A DNA stretch of 64,000 nt. Origin: Spirochaetota bacterium. Its GTDB lineage: Bacteria > Spirochaetota > UBA4802 > UBA5550. The DNA is taken from the NCBI GenBank assembly GCA_025457915.1, contig JALOTL010000015.1, positions 1 through 64,000 of the forward strand, in the 5' to 3' direction. A program made the position numbers and the translations under genes. The notes below the pieces were generated by a model, which worked only from the letters and a program-made list of their open reading frames with translations, searched no databases and was not told the origin of the DNA. This document shows positions 1 through 9,549 of the stretch, in pieces; position 1 is the stretch's first letter; each line of letters opens with the position of its first letter.

Positions 1-445
1 AGAGCATGAGAGATCCCATGATGATGCTGTTTTTTTTCATTGAGAAAGTCCCCCATATCGTTTAAAAAAATATATTTACATGATGTTTCATGTAATGCAA
101 ATTTTATGATTCGGGACACTAAAAAATATTATTACATTATTAAGTCAATAAAAAATTTGCTCTAAAATAGTATTAATTTATCAGGCGCATTAACGGGTGA
201 GCATGCAATTTTTTCACCATCACTCGCCGGCGGCAACCCCCTTCCCCGCAATGGAAAGGCATCCATAACTATAGGCGCGGATTCGAATCCGCGCCTATAA
301 CAGGCACAACACTCCCGCATGGGCAAGGATGTTTCGAACAGGAAGTTCACATCAAGTCAACCTGAAAAAAAGGCGGACGGATAACACCGGATTCATGTAG
401 CCGGGATCATCTTACATTATTTGTTTAAAAAATATCCGGGGCGGG
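1..445. other. AT-rich non-coding stretch
   Basis: No convincing gene. The first 180 bases are strongly AT-rich with A and T runs. A short minus-strand frame at 162-350 has no recognisable product and no ribosome-binding site. The only distinct structure is a perfect palindrome at 270-299, listed separately. The stretch lies downstream of the stop of the minus-strand PAS gene. Confidence 0.5.
270..299. repeat. perfect 30-bp palindrome
   Basis: The half site TATAGGCGCGGATTC is followed at once by its exact reverse complement, with no spacer. The core GGATTCGAATCC resembles a tRNA T-arm, but no acceptor, D or anticodon arm is visible around it. There is no T-run, so it is not a standard intrinsic terminator for the minus-strand gene ending at 446. 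It could be a dimeric-protein site or a cruciform-forming element; its role is unknown. Confidence 0.75.
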
Positions 446-1427
446 TTAAATCCCGGGATATAACTTTTTCATGCACTCGGGACATATTCCATGGCTGAAC
501 AGGGCCTCCGAATGTCTGCTTATGAAAGACTCTATCTGCTCATAATTTCCTTCGGGATTTCTGATCCTTTTACAGGAAGCGCAGATGGGCAGAATGCCCT
601 CCAGAATTTTTACATGGCTCCCTAATTTCGTACGCTCGATGAAGCGGCCCAGACGTTCGGCGATGGCGTTGATCAGATTTCTTTCATGCCGTAGAAACGG
701 CCCCTCGTCGATTTCGGGCCTCTCTTCAAGATAGCAGACTTCAACCATGCCGGCCTTCGTCCCGTGGATCATGATATCGGAAGTCTGTTTCCACTCAGTA
801 TCCTGGTAATTATCCGACGCGTACTCTTCGCCCTCGACAGTTATTTTTGCGCAGCTTATGTCGGAATATCTCCATGCGGAAGGTATCACGCCGACTATTT
901 TCTTCAACTGTTCGCCCATCGGGATGTCCGGAATTTCAATGATGGATGAAATCGAGTACAGGCAGTTCAGTTCCTTGACACGCTCCCTGAGGCTGTCCGA
1001 AACCTCCTCCTTTTCCATCTCGAGCCGCCTGCGTTCGGTAATGTCTATGGTGTAATGCAGATAAATATCGTCATTCACCTTTATCCATGATACTTCCCAT
1101 ATCTTTCCGGACGCGTCAACAATGGCTGTCTGTTTCAATGATCCGGAAAGGCATTTATCGCCCAGGCAGAAGGTGCATTTGATCCCCAGTTCCGCCGGAA
1201 CTTTATCCGGGTACCCTGCCGCAAGTTTCCTGTCTTCAGCGGAAAGAAATTCAGACTTCCATAATTCACGCCAGCAATGTCCCCCGATCCTGGCCCCCAT
1301 CTCGAGCGCTATTTTATTGGCCGCTATCCTTTCCCTTTACCAGCATGGCGGGATGCGGCAGCGAAGACAGCAGCATTTCATTAAGCTTCGCCGTCTCCAT
1401 CAATTGTTCATTTTTCTTCTTTTGCAT
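446..1427 (-). pseudogene. PAS-domain sensor protein, frameshifted
   Basis: The start ATG at 1427 opens a frame reading MQKKKNEQLMETAKLNEML then HPAMLVKGK, which hits a stop near 1321. The family-like continuation AANKIALEMGARIGGHCW lies in the next frame, so one extra base sits around 1325-1341 in an A/G-rich run. The rest has a PAC-like end (DITERRRLEMEKEE), a linker domain of about 100 residues that may be GAF-like, and a tail with CASCKRIRNPEGNY and CPEC motifs that is common at the ends of PAS sensors in anaerobes. No kinase or GGDEF domain follows, so it would be a stand-alone sensor. Apparent frameshift; sequencing error or real decay cannot be separated here. Confidence 0.7.
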
Positions 1428-1676
1428 GATGATTGGATTTATTATTAAACCCGGGACCCGACGGTTTTTGTAATTCACCCGCGCTTTGTATTAACGCGTC
1501 CGTTCCCGCAAGGGACCTGTTTATCGTCAATTATTATTGATTATATATACCATTCTGGAAATTTTTGCGCAACAATAATTTCCGTTCCCGTCAGGGCCAG
1601 TATCCTCCACGAGGGCGGAAAAAAAATTTAATATTCAATCTACCGTCTTGGGGGCAAAAACCGACGGCGGTTCCGG

Positions 1677-2840
1677 CTATTTTACACCGCGCTTGAACAC
1701 CGGGATCCCCACTGCAAGCTTCGATGCGAACGCCGCGTCCTGCGGGCTCACGCGGCACCTGGCCGTGGTCATCATGGGGAACGTTACGTTCAGCGAAATC
1801 TCCCTCCCGTCTATCACGGAGAAGACCCTGTCGCCCATGTTGAGCTGGGTGCCGCCGCATGTGATCACCACCTCGCCGGACGGCTCGATCTTCCATATCT
1901 TGCCGATAAGCGATTCTCCTATGCTGAAGCTCTTCGGAGGCAGGGGCCTCAGGCCGAGCACGCTTCCCAGGAGCCCCTGGCGTAAAAAGCCGGACTTGTC
2001 GAACTGCGACAGCGGGATATTTTCCTTGTCCACTTTCCATGTGAGTCCGTCGAACATTGACGGCGTGCCGTCGAAATATCCCTCCGTTGAAACAACCAGC
2101 CAGTTATTCGCGTCCTTCATGAACATGGTCGCGAGCTGTCTGCCGTCCCTTCCGGAGTATATGTGTATCAGCTTGCTGTCGTGGAGTATTACGTCGTGGA
2201 GTATTACGCAGTCGCCGCTCCTGTCGAACGTCAGCGAGTGGCGGATCTCGTCCATGCTCATGACCGTATAGGTCACGGGCTGCGAAGCCAGAAGGGCCAT
2301 TTCAGGCACCCTGTAGAACCTGAATTCCTGGCTGCCGCTCCATAACTGCACCACGAAAAGGTCGTTCCTCGGAAAGGAGAAAAGCCCTACGAAGTTAGTG
2401 TAGCCGGGATCGACCGTACCGAGCACACCGCCCGTGTTCATTTCGCGGACCCTGGCCCCGTATCTCTTGATGAATTCGTCCGCGAGGTAATGCTCCGCGC
2501 AGTACCTGCCGTTCGCGGAACAGACCCTCGCGGTCTCGTTAAGTTTCTCGGCAAGGGTGGTGTTCGCGGAGATCCTTCCCGTGGCGGTTTCAAAAAGGAC
2601 GGGTTCGCCGCCCGGTTCGCAAACAACCAGGAGGTGCGCCCTGTCCGGGCTGAGCACTACCTTCCGTATCAGCATGAGGGCTTCCGGGGGCATTTTTTTC
2701 TCGTCCGCCACTAGGGACACCGGCCTGTCCTTGACCGTCACCATCGCAAGCACCGGGATCGACTTGCACCCCGCGGCTGCAATCGCCGCCAGAACGGCGA
2801 AAATAACGAAACGTGAAAAAACAGGCCGGAATTCTTTCAT
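1677..2840 (-). CDS. beta-propeller-like lipoprotein
   Basis: 387 residues from ATG 2840, chosen over the longer frame (to 2882) because the hydrophobic leader ends in AIAAAGC, a good lipobox, and GGTGG lies just upstream. The body has repeated strand-turn patterns comparing values to text (VLFETATGR, FRFYRVPEM, IHIYSGRDGRQL) as in WD/PQQ-type propellers. The segment NWLVVSTEGYFDGTPSMFDG resembles the W-VV-T-G-FDG motif that follows propellers in bacterial WD40/caspase-type proteins, but no caspase domain is present. A five-codon tandem duplication (VILHD twice) is present in the middle. Likely tethered to a membrane, facing the periplasm or surface; function unknown. Confidence 0.65.
   Translation of the reverse strand: MKEFRPVFSRFVIFAVLAAIAAAGCKSIPVLAMVTVKDRPVSLVADEKKMPPEALMLIRKVVLSPDRAHLLVVCEPGGEPVLFETATGRISANTTLAEKLNETARVCSANGRYCAEHYLADEFIKRYGARVREMNTGGVLGTVDPGYTNFVGLFSFPRNDLFVVQLWSGSQEFRFYRVPEMALLASQPVTYTVMSMDEIRHSLTFDRSGDCVILHDVILHDSKLIHIYSGRDGRQLATMFMKDANNWLVVSTEGYFDGTPSMFDGLTWKVDKENIPLSQFDKSGFLRQGLLGSVLGLRPLPPKSFSIGESLIGKIWKIEPSGEVVITCGGTQLNMGDRVFSVIDGREISLNVTFPMMTTARCRVSPQDAAFASKLAVGIPVFKRGVK
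2179..2208. repeat. 15-bp direct tandem duplication inside a gene
   Basis: TCGTGGAGTATTACG occurs twice, back to back, at 2179-2193 and 2194-2208. The copies are identical and in frame, adding five residues (VILHD) to the lipoprotein. Exact identity suggests recent slippage. Confidence 0.85.
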
Positions 2841-3239
2841 AGATCCACCATGGTTGATTGGATTGCTTTTTAATAAATTCAATTACGATAAAACATCGCA
2901 TATATCAACTAGAATTTATTTTTTATTGATTATCGGAAAAAACAATATTTTAAAATTGTGCACAACTTCCAGGCGCCCTGGCTTATGCTAATGTGTCAAA
3001 AGTATATTCATTTGCCGAATATTAATGTTTTATTGACAAAAGTTTATATATTAATAAATTTATCAATGGTCCGGGGAATTACCTGTGAGATAATGCGGCT
3101 TCCGGCAAGGCATCCCCTGCGCCCCGGAAAGGATGCTTTATGAAACACCTTTCCCGGTTTTGATATTTTTTTCCGTTACCGGGATACTCTCTTCACGGGA
3201 CTTTATAAAATCTAAATATAATATATAGAGGTGGATATC
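2841..3239. other. intergenic region, divergent promoters expected
   Basis: About 400 AT-rich bases between a minus-strand lipoprotein gene and a plus-strand membrane protein gene. TTGACA occurs at 3033-3038 but no good -10 box stands at the right distance. I see no RNA gene or hairpin terminator. Confidence 0.4.
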
Positions 3240-3725
3240 ATGCTTGCCGCGCATTTCGCGATGGGTATAGGAACAAAAAAATTTAATACTGAAATACCGC
3301 TGTTACTCCTCTTTGTCTCGGCGATGCTTCCCGATATTTTACTATACAGTCTATCGGTTTTTCCAGGATTCAAGGCGGATGCGGTTTACTGGAGCCATGG
3401 CCTTTTCATGTGCGCCGTCTGGTCGCTTGCGGCGGCGCTGGCCGTATATCCGGTGTTTCGCAAAATCCGGCCGGCCCTGGCGACGGGACTGCTCGTAATG
3501 AGCCACTGGGTGCTTGATTTCATATCATGGCCGCTTGCCTCGCCTGACGGAAACGGTTTTATCACCGGCGGAATTCCCCTTATGTTCAGGGGGTCTCCCG
3601 AGACAGGCCTGGGGCTCTTCAGCACCCCGGCCCGTTTCATAGCCGGGGAGGCAACCGGGCTGCTGGTTATCGCGTTTTTTGTATTTCATATTTATTACAG
3701 GGGCCGCCGAAAAAATACGGAATAG
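3240..3725 (+). CDS. YdjM-like integral membrane protein (putative metal-dependent hydrolase fold)
   Basis: 161 residues. ATG 3240 is preferred over GTG 3231 because GAGGTGG lies seven bases before it. It has about four membrane segments. Conserved polar positions in the membrane (AAHFAMG near the start, MLPDILLY, YWSHGLF, MSHWVLDF) match the His/Asp pattern of the PF04307 family, the inner-membrane YdjM/LexA-binding putative hydrolases. The SHxxxDF motif is the clearest family hint. Substrate unknown. It stands alone, about 100 bases ahead of the AOR gene on the same strand. Family assignment is moderate. Confidence 0.6.
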   Translation: MLAAHFAMGIGTKKFNTEIPLLLLFVSAMLPDILLYSLSVFPGFKADAVYWSHGLFMCAVWSLAAALAVYPVFRKIRPALATGLLVMSHWVLDFISWPLASPDGNGFITGGIPLMFRGSPETGLGLFSTPARFIAGEATGLLVIAFFVFHIYYRGRRKNTE

Positions 3726-3828
3726 CCGTACGTTTGCATGTAACGGCGATGGGGGCCGGTGACGGGAGGATACATGAAATGCTTCCCTATGACAATGCTT
3801 ACATGATAATTTTTTTCCGGAGATGAAA

Positions 3829-6160
3829 ATGGAACTTCCCAGTGCATATGCGGGCAAAATACTCTCGGTCGATTTATCCTCGGGCAAAATCGATACTATT
3901 GAAACATCACGGTACGCGGAAAAGTTTATCGGCGGGAGGGGAACGGCCACCGCCCTGTACTGGGACCTTGTTCCCGCAAAAGCCGGGGCCATGGACCCTG
4001 AAAACAAACTGATCGTATCAGTGGGGCCTCTCGCGGGCATGCCGGGCGGTCTCGGCGGATCGCGGTGGGGCATATACTCAAAATCCCCCTTTCCCAGGGG
4101 CCGTTTCGGCCGGGACCATTTCTGTTACGGGAACATGGGAGGGACCTTCGGCTCCGAGCTGAGGTTTGCCGGATATGACGGTCTTGTCGTGAGCGGGAAG
4201 GCAGACCGTCCCGTGTCCATCGACATTCGCGACGGCGATGTGTCGATCAATTCCGCCGAAGACCTGGCGGGCAGGACAACCGTCGAGACGATTGATTTTA
4301 TCAAGAATAAATCAGGCCCCCGGACCAGGGTCATGTGCATCGGGCCGGCGGGCGAAAACATGGTTCCGATCGCGACCGTGTTCGCGGACGGCGACGCGAG
4401 CTGCAGCGGCGGAATGGGGGCCGTCATGGGGTCCAAGAACCTTAAGGCGGTTTCAGCGGCTGGCACCAACCGCCGTCTCTCACCCGGCGATCCCGAAGAG
4501 ATGAAAAGAATCGAACAGCAGGTCAGGAGCGCAGACAGGGGGAACGTCAAGGTATGGGGCATGGACTTCATGGACCACAGCCCCAAATCGCGGAAGTACC
4601 CGTGCTTCGGATGCATGGCGAAGTGCCTGAGGGTGAAATACACCGCGGACAACGGCAAGAGCGGCAAATTCATGTGCCAGTCGCGTTTTTTTTATCTCAA
4701 CCACGCGATGTCATACTACGGCGGGGACAACGACATGTCGTTCCTCGCGAACAGGCTCTGCGACGAATACGGAATAGACACCTGGGAGCTGCAGACCATC
4801 ATCGAATGGCTGCTCGCCTGCCATGACGCCGGCATTGTTTCAGAAAAGGAAAGCGGCGATCTCCCACAGCCGCGGATACGGCGAACTCCTCTCCGGCGGG
4901 GCCCTCTACGCGTCAAAAAAATCCGGCGGGAAGGCCGCAGCGCTTTATACCAAGACCGACCCCTACGATCCGCGCTACTGCACCGTGAACACGCTCCTGT
5001 TTCCCTTTGAAACGCGCGAGCCGATACAGCAGATCCACGAGGCGGGCCTGCTGATCGCGCAGTGGTCGAGCTGGGCGAAGAAGACCGAGAACGCCCACGT
5101 CTCAAGCGAGGTTTTTAAAAAAATAGCGGTCCGTTTCTGGGGGAGCGAAAAAGCCGCGGACATGACGACCCTTGAAGGAAAGGCCCGGGCGGCGAAGATA
5201 ATCCAGGAGCGCCAGATCGCGAAGGAATGCATAGCCGTATGCGACTGGATGTTTCCCCAGATCGATGTTCCGAGCGGCATTGACCATGTCGGCGATCCGA
5301 CGCTTGAGAGCAGGATTTTGTCCGCCGTGCTCGGCAGAGGTTATTCTGAAGCCGACCTGTACAGGGTCGGAGAGAGGGTGTTCAACCTGCAGAGGGCGGT
5401 TTTGATCAGGGAGGGGCTGAATTCCCGCAGGGATGATTTTCTTCCCGATGAATGGTATGAAAGGGGCCTCGAGAACCATCCGGCGGACCCGGAATGCGTG
5501 GCCCCCGGAGACGGGGGAAAGATCGTCTCCATGGTCGGGAAAAAAGTGGAAAGGCGCGCATTTCTAAGAATCAGGGACGACTACTACAGGCTGAGGGGAT
5601 GGGACGTTCCGACGGGATTGCAGTCCCTTGACGGCCTTTCCGCCCTCGGGCTGAACGGCGCGGCATCCGAGCTCTTTTCGCTCGGCCTGGCGAGGGAAAA
5701 GTCAAGGGGCGTTTCACCGGCGCGGCGGATATACCACGGATTTAATTCCATTTTCGCAAAAGCAGGAAGGTTCAGGAAAAAGAAAAAGGCCGCTTACGCG
5801 GTCACCGGCCCAAGCGTCGCCGGCGATGAGATGATGGCGATCCTCGGCGCCGAACGGGCAAAATACGGAAATGAAAAAATCAGGCACAACTTCAGCGACT
5901 GGGACAAAACCATGCTGTATCATTTCACAGACACCGGTGAATATTACGCCATGACCTTTGTGAACGGCGAGGCCATGGCCCCGGTAAGGCTTTCAGAAGG
6001 GCTTCAAGGTCCTGAAATAAGCTATGAAATGGATTCACGCGTCATGAAAGCGATGTCGAAAGGAGAGCTGAGCGGAAAAGACGCCTATTTCCAGAGGCTG
6101 CTGAAAATGAAATCATCCTTCTCGGACATGATGAAGCTCCAGTCCCTCGGTAAAATTTAA
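3829..6160 (+). pseudogene. aldehyde:ferredoxin oxidoreductase family protein, frame-disrupted
   Basis: The start ATG 3829 follows CCGGAG at good spacing. The N-terminal part has the tungsto-bis-pterin AOR domain (FIGGRGTATALYW, GPLAGMPGGLGGSRWG, GNMGGTFGSELRFAGYDG) and a 4Fe-4S motif CFGCMAKC at about residues 259-266. The frame breaks near 4860: the first frame reads ..AGIVSEKESGD and the family continues in another frame as ISHSRGYGELLSGG. The linker usually found between these blocks (about 10-15 residues) seems to be missing, so this looks like a short deletion that also shifts the frame. The C-terminal part carries ECIAVCDWMFPQ, a likely fourth cluster ligand. In AOR-family enzymes the reaction is ferredoxin-linked oxidation of aldehydes or reduction of acids; the exact substrate is unknown and this copy is probably not functional if the break is real. 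Confidence 0.8.
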
Positions 6161-6195
6161 GCGGTTTCAACTGCGCGTGTGCTTAACGACGGGTT

Positions 6196-6335
6196 TTAAT
6201 AAACCGATGCTTCGGCAGGCTCAGCACAGGTAAGAAACAGCATGACTCAGTGATGGAGTCCAGGTGTGAAATCCCGGATTGCTTTTTTAAATCTTAGGCA
6301 CCGGTACTATCATTTTCCCTGAGGAAATTTCTAAA
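6196..6335. repeat. ~140-bp repeat, copy 1
   Basis: Begins TTAATAAACCGATGCTTCGG and shares about 35 identical bases with copy 2 at 7627, then a long stretch with scattered differences ending at CTGAGGAAATT. The two copies are direct repeats flanking the SUMF1-like gene. This copy lies just after the AOR gene. It could be an edge of a mobile unit or a dispersed intergenic repeat. Confidence 0.85.
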
Positions 6336-6507
6336 AAACAAAAACATATTTGATTCATGATAAATTCACCATTTTACAATAATCATTAGTTCATTCTTAC
6401 TTATATGATCTCCTTGATGTTCTTCTCGATTGTCATCTTTGTACTTATTCAACCTGGACATCAAGTGAAAATGCTTATCAAGTGATTGAAGAATCAACCG
6501 ACTCTGA

Positions 6508-6693
6508 ATAACAATAGAATCATTCAATGGCAAATTGCGGGACGAATTATTGAACCGGGAGTTATTTGATGCATTACTTGAGGCAAAAATCTTGACAGAA
6601 CCGTGGAGGAAGGAGTATAACCATATCAGGCCGCACGGTTCATCTGGATACGGTCCGCCTGCTCCAGAGGCTGTCACGCGGGAAATTCCCTAA
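6508..6693 (+). pseudogene. IS3-family transposase (orfB) C-terminal remnant
   Basis: This open stretch, preceded by a stop at 6505, encodes the end of an rve-type integrase. It has IESFNGKLRDELLNRE, then EAKILTEPWRKEYNHIRPHG and GYGPPAPEA before a TAA. In IS3-family OrfB the same block contains the last catalytic Glu (ESFNGKLRDE) and the RPH..LGY.PPA tail. About 60 residues remain, with no start, no N-terminal domain and no visible terminal inverted repeats. It sits between repeat copy 1 and the SUMF1-like gene, indicating past transposition here. Confidence 0.85.
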
Positions 6694-6720
6694 AACAAGT
6701 TTAAATGGAGGGGGTATTTC

Positions 6721-7785
6721 ATGTATTTAGTATCCTTTCGCAGAAAATTTGTATATCTTCTTCTTTTTTTAATAATTGTTTATTCAAATCAAAACGATAC
6801 CGCTTCTTCACAGGAAAATCCAACTATAGTTCCCAAGGATTTGACGGCCATGGTTTCCGTCAAGGGTGGGAGTTTTATGATGGGTGATGTCTTTGGCAAT
6901 GGAAGAAAAGACAGAGAACTGCCCGTACATGAAGTTGAATTGCAGGATTTTCGCATGATGCGATATGAAGTCTCCTGGGATTTATGGACTAAAGTCAGAA
7001 CATGGGCCGTTTCCAATGGTTATGATATCGCAAAAGGCCGCATGGGGTGGGGGAAAAAAACCGATGGGGAGCACCCGGTCACTTTTGTCAACTGGTATGA
7101 ATGCGTCAAGTGGTGCAATGCCTACTCGGAAATGAATGGTTTGAAACCATGTTACTATACAGATCCCGCGCATAGCACGGTGTACCGAAAAGGTAAGATT
7201 GAAATTGAAATCGACTGGGTCATGTGGAATGCTGACGGCTACCGATTGCCCACAGAAGCCGAATGGGAATATGCCGCTCGCGAAAGAGGCCGCAAGGTCA
7301 GATACGGCGATGGAACAGACGCCGCCACCAGGGAAAGCATGAATATACATAATTTAGTCACCATGCCTGTCGGCAGTTACAGGCCGAACGCGCTTGGATT
7401 ATATGACATGAGCGGCAATACTTATGAATGGTGCTTCGATTGGTACGCCGCGTATCCTTCAAACGTTCAAAAAAACCCCATGGGACCTGCCGCAGGCACC
7501 AGACGTATCATGCGAAGCGGATGCCATTATCGCCCCGCGTATAATGCCCGAACCACCAATCGCTGGCACGCGCCTCCCGGAGGCGCGCGTCAATATATCG
7601 GATTTCGGGTAGTATACTGTCATGGATTAATAAACCGATGCTTCGGCAGGCTCAGCACAGGCAAGAAACAGCATGTTTCATTGAAGGAGCCCTGGTGTGA
7701 ATTACCGGCTTGCTGTTTTAAATCTTCAGCGCCGGTAATAATCTTTTTCCTGAGGAAATTCCAGGATAATAAAACCATGTCATGA
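6721..7785 (+). CDS. formylglycine-generating-enzyme (SUMF1) domain protein
   Basis: 354 residues as read; GGAGGGGG lies before ATG 6721. The N-terminal hydrophobic segment (residues 10-22) looks like a signal peptide. The SUMF1/FGE-sulfatase fold runs from about residue 40 to 300: VSVKGGSFMMGD, HPVTFVNWYECVKWCNAYSE, YRLPTEAEWEYAAR, GLYDMSGNTYEWCFDWY and a closing YIGFRVV. Bacterial members without the full pair of copper-binding active-site Cys often serve as ligand-binding or kinase-associated domains, so an enzymatic role is not assumed. The last ~50 residues (from GLINRCFGR) are encoded by repeat copy 2 and do not belong to the family, so the repeat seems to have replaced the original stop region. 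Flanked by repeats and an IS remnant. Confidence 0.85.
   Translation: MYLVSFRRKFVYLLLFLIIVYSNQNDTASSQENPTIVPKDLTAMVSVKGGSFMMGDVFGNGRKDRELPVHEVELQDFRMMRYEVSWDLWTKVRTWAVSNGYDIAKGRMGWGKKTDGEHPVTFVNWYECVKWCNAYSEMNGLKPCYYTDPAHSTVYRKGKIEIEIDWVMWNADGYRLPTEAEWEYAARERGRKVRYGDGTDAATRESMNIHNLVTMPVGSYRPNALGLYDMSGNTYEWCFDWYAAYPSNVQKNPMGPAAGTRRIMRSGCHYRPAYNARTTNRWHAPPGGARQYIGFRVVYCHGLINRCFGRLSTGKKQHVSLKEPWCELPACCFKSSAPVIIFFLRKFQDNKTMS
7627..7771. repeat. ~140-bp repeat, copy 2
   Basis: Direct copy of 6196-6335, identical over the first 35 bases and clearly related to the end. It overlaps the 3' end of the SUMF1-like reading frame and supplies its last ~50 codons. It ends just before the next start codon at 7782. 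Confidence 0.85.
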
Positions 7786-8294
7786 AGCATTTGCCGAAAA
7801 AACTGATATTCAGATCCGCGACCGTGAAATATTATACTTTCCTGTGCGCAATAATTTGCTTTTTAATCGCGGTCTGCCCTTCATGCCGGCAATCAAGGCC
7901 CCCGGGAAAGAACGGTTTGATTTCTGATGATATATCACAAAAAAAGCATGCCATTGATTGCGATATATCACAATTAAAAAAAATCACCCTCCATCTTTTT
8001 ATAAAAAAAGTTTCCAGAACAAGCCAGGATCTCCTCGGCGAAAAAATCGCGTCTGACGGAATTACCGTACTCTTTCATGAATATTCCGACGAGACGGATG
8101 AGCCATTGATAGCTGTCGAGATCAGCGATGAACAGTTCAAAAAAAAATTCAATGGTTCCATTGATGTTCGCCTTCGGCCATATAGTTCGCGCAACAGCCA
8201 TTACTGCCAGATAATCATAAAGCAATACCGGATACCCGGACAATATAAATCCGTCATCAAACGCATTCAGCTGCCTGACCCGCAGCAATATTAA
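7782..8294 (+). CDS. hypothetical secreted or lipoprotein
   Basis: 170 residues, not recognised. A basic start and a hydrophobic stretch (FLCAIICFLIAVCPSC, residues 20-35) form a signal peptide; LIAVC could be a lipobox, but this is uncertain. The mature part is polar with beta-rich segments and no known motif. The start overlaps the end of the upstream frame as ATGA, although that frame's tail comes from the inserted repeat, so coupling may be accidental. AT-rich composition like the neighbours. Confidence 0.5.
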   Translation: MKHLPKKLIFRSATVKYYTFLCAIICFLIAVCPSCRQSRPPGKNGLISDDISQKKHAIDCDISQLKKITLHLFIKKVSRTSQDLLGEKIASDGITVLFHEYSDETDEPLIAVEISDEQFKKKFNGSIDVRLRPYSSRNSHYCQIIIKQYRIPGQYKSVIKRIQLPDPQQY

Positions 8295-8472
8295 CCCCCG
8301 CAGACTTCCCGTTCAGCTAAACATGATTTTAATGAACTGACAGCGTGGTCATGATAAAAAAAAGATATTATACGTTATCATATTACATCACCGGCGCATG
8401 CGATGCGGCCACATGCCATGTGCCGAAGGCCGCTCCGCGGGCCGCGGATCAGCATGCCGCTAATTCTAAATA

Positions 8473-9549
8473 TTACAATTTATCCTTATAATCTCTGGAA
8501 TAGATTTTTTGAATTTTGCTTATCTTTTTCCAACGCGCCTTTTCAATTGCGCCGGATTTCATGGTTCGACGATCCGCCAGATAAGAAAATTCCTTTTTTA
8601 ACTTGTAAAAACTTTCCAGACGACCGGGGTCGAGGGTCCCGTTGTTTACAGCTTCCAATATGGCGCAGCCTGGTTCGTTTTCATGGCTGCAATTTTTAAA
8701 ACGACAGTTTGAAGCCAATTCTTCTATATCGTCAAACACCTGTTTTAATCCTTCTTCATCGCCCCATACCTGCATTTCCCGCATGCCCGGAGTATCCACG
8801 ACAATACCGCCGCAGGGAAGCAATATCAATTCGCGGTGAGTTGTTGTATGCCTGCCCCGGCTTCCCGATTCACTCACCGTGTTTACTTTGAGTTTGTCCG
8901 TGCCGAGAAGCGAATTAATGATCGTGGACTTCCCAACACCGGATGAGCCCAGGAAAGCTACCGTTAATCCGGGCCAGATATATTTATTCAGAAATTCCAT
9001 GCCGATATTTTGAGCGGCGCTCAGGGTATGGATATCAACTCCGATAGCGACGGATTCGACTTCACTTTTTCTCGTTTCGGCCTCCGGACACAAATCGGAT
9101 TTATTTAAAATAACGACGGGCGTCGCCCCGCTGTTCCATGCCATGGCCAAATACCTTTCAATACGCCTGAGGCTGTAATTTAAATCCAAACCGACAACGA
9201 TAAATATCGTATCGATATTGGCCGCAACAACCTGTTCATCGGTAATTTGGCCCGCGACTTTACGGCTGAAAACGCTTTTTCTTGACAAGAGGGTATGGAT
9301 TATTGCTTTCATTTCACAGGGAAGTACGGAACCCGCGACCCAGTCGCCGACAGCTGGAAAATTTGCCTTACCATCAGTTTCAAATCTGTACTTGCCGGAA
9401 ATTTCACATGCCAATTCTCCGGTTTCACCATAAGCTATGTATTTTCCCCGGTTTTCACGGATTATCCGCATTGGAGAATAATTTTGATTTTTATATTGTT
9501 CGAACTGGTTTTCAAAAAAAGAATTCCAGCCTAAATCAGGTAATCGCAT
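8473..9549 (-). CDS. rsgA: ribosome small subunit-dependent GTPase A
   Basis: 358 residues, the usual length. RsgA is a circularly permuted GTPase that helps late assembly of the 30S subunit. The order seen is: N-terminal OB fold (RGKYIAYGETGELACEISG), then G4 NKSDL at about 150, G1 GSSGVGKST at about 200, G3 DTPGMRE at about 252, and a C-terminal zinc knuckle with C..C..H..C (CRFKNCSHENEPGC). The permuted motif order is diagnostic. AGAGG precedes the ATG. It is a core gene, yet it sits within an AT-rich tract beside probable imported genes. Confidence 0.95.
   Translation of the reverse strand: MRLPDLGWNSFFENQFEQYKNQNYSPMRIIRENRGKYIAYGETGELACEISGKYRFETDGKANFPAVGDWVAGSVLPCEMKAIIHTLLSRKSVFSRKVAGQITDEQVVAANIDTIFIVVGLDLNYSLRRIERYLAMAWNSGATPVVILNKSDLCPEAETRKSEVESVAIGVDIHTLSAAQNIGMEFLNKYIWPGLTVAFLGSSGVGKSTIINSLLGTDKLKVNTVSESGSRGRHTTTHRELILLPCGGIVVDTPGMREMQVWGDEEGLKQVFDDIEELASNCRFKNCSHENEPGCAILEAVNNGTLDPGRLESFYKLKKEFSYLADRRTMKSGAIEKARWKKISKIQKIYSRDYKDKL

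Noticed and set aside
270-299. Possible tRNA T-arm
   Set aside because: No acceptor, D or anticodon arms can be built around it on either strand.
6366-6677. Minus-strand frame of 103 codons
   Set aside because: It is antisense to the IS3 transposase remnant and has no family-like content.
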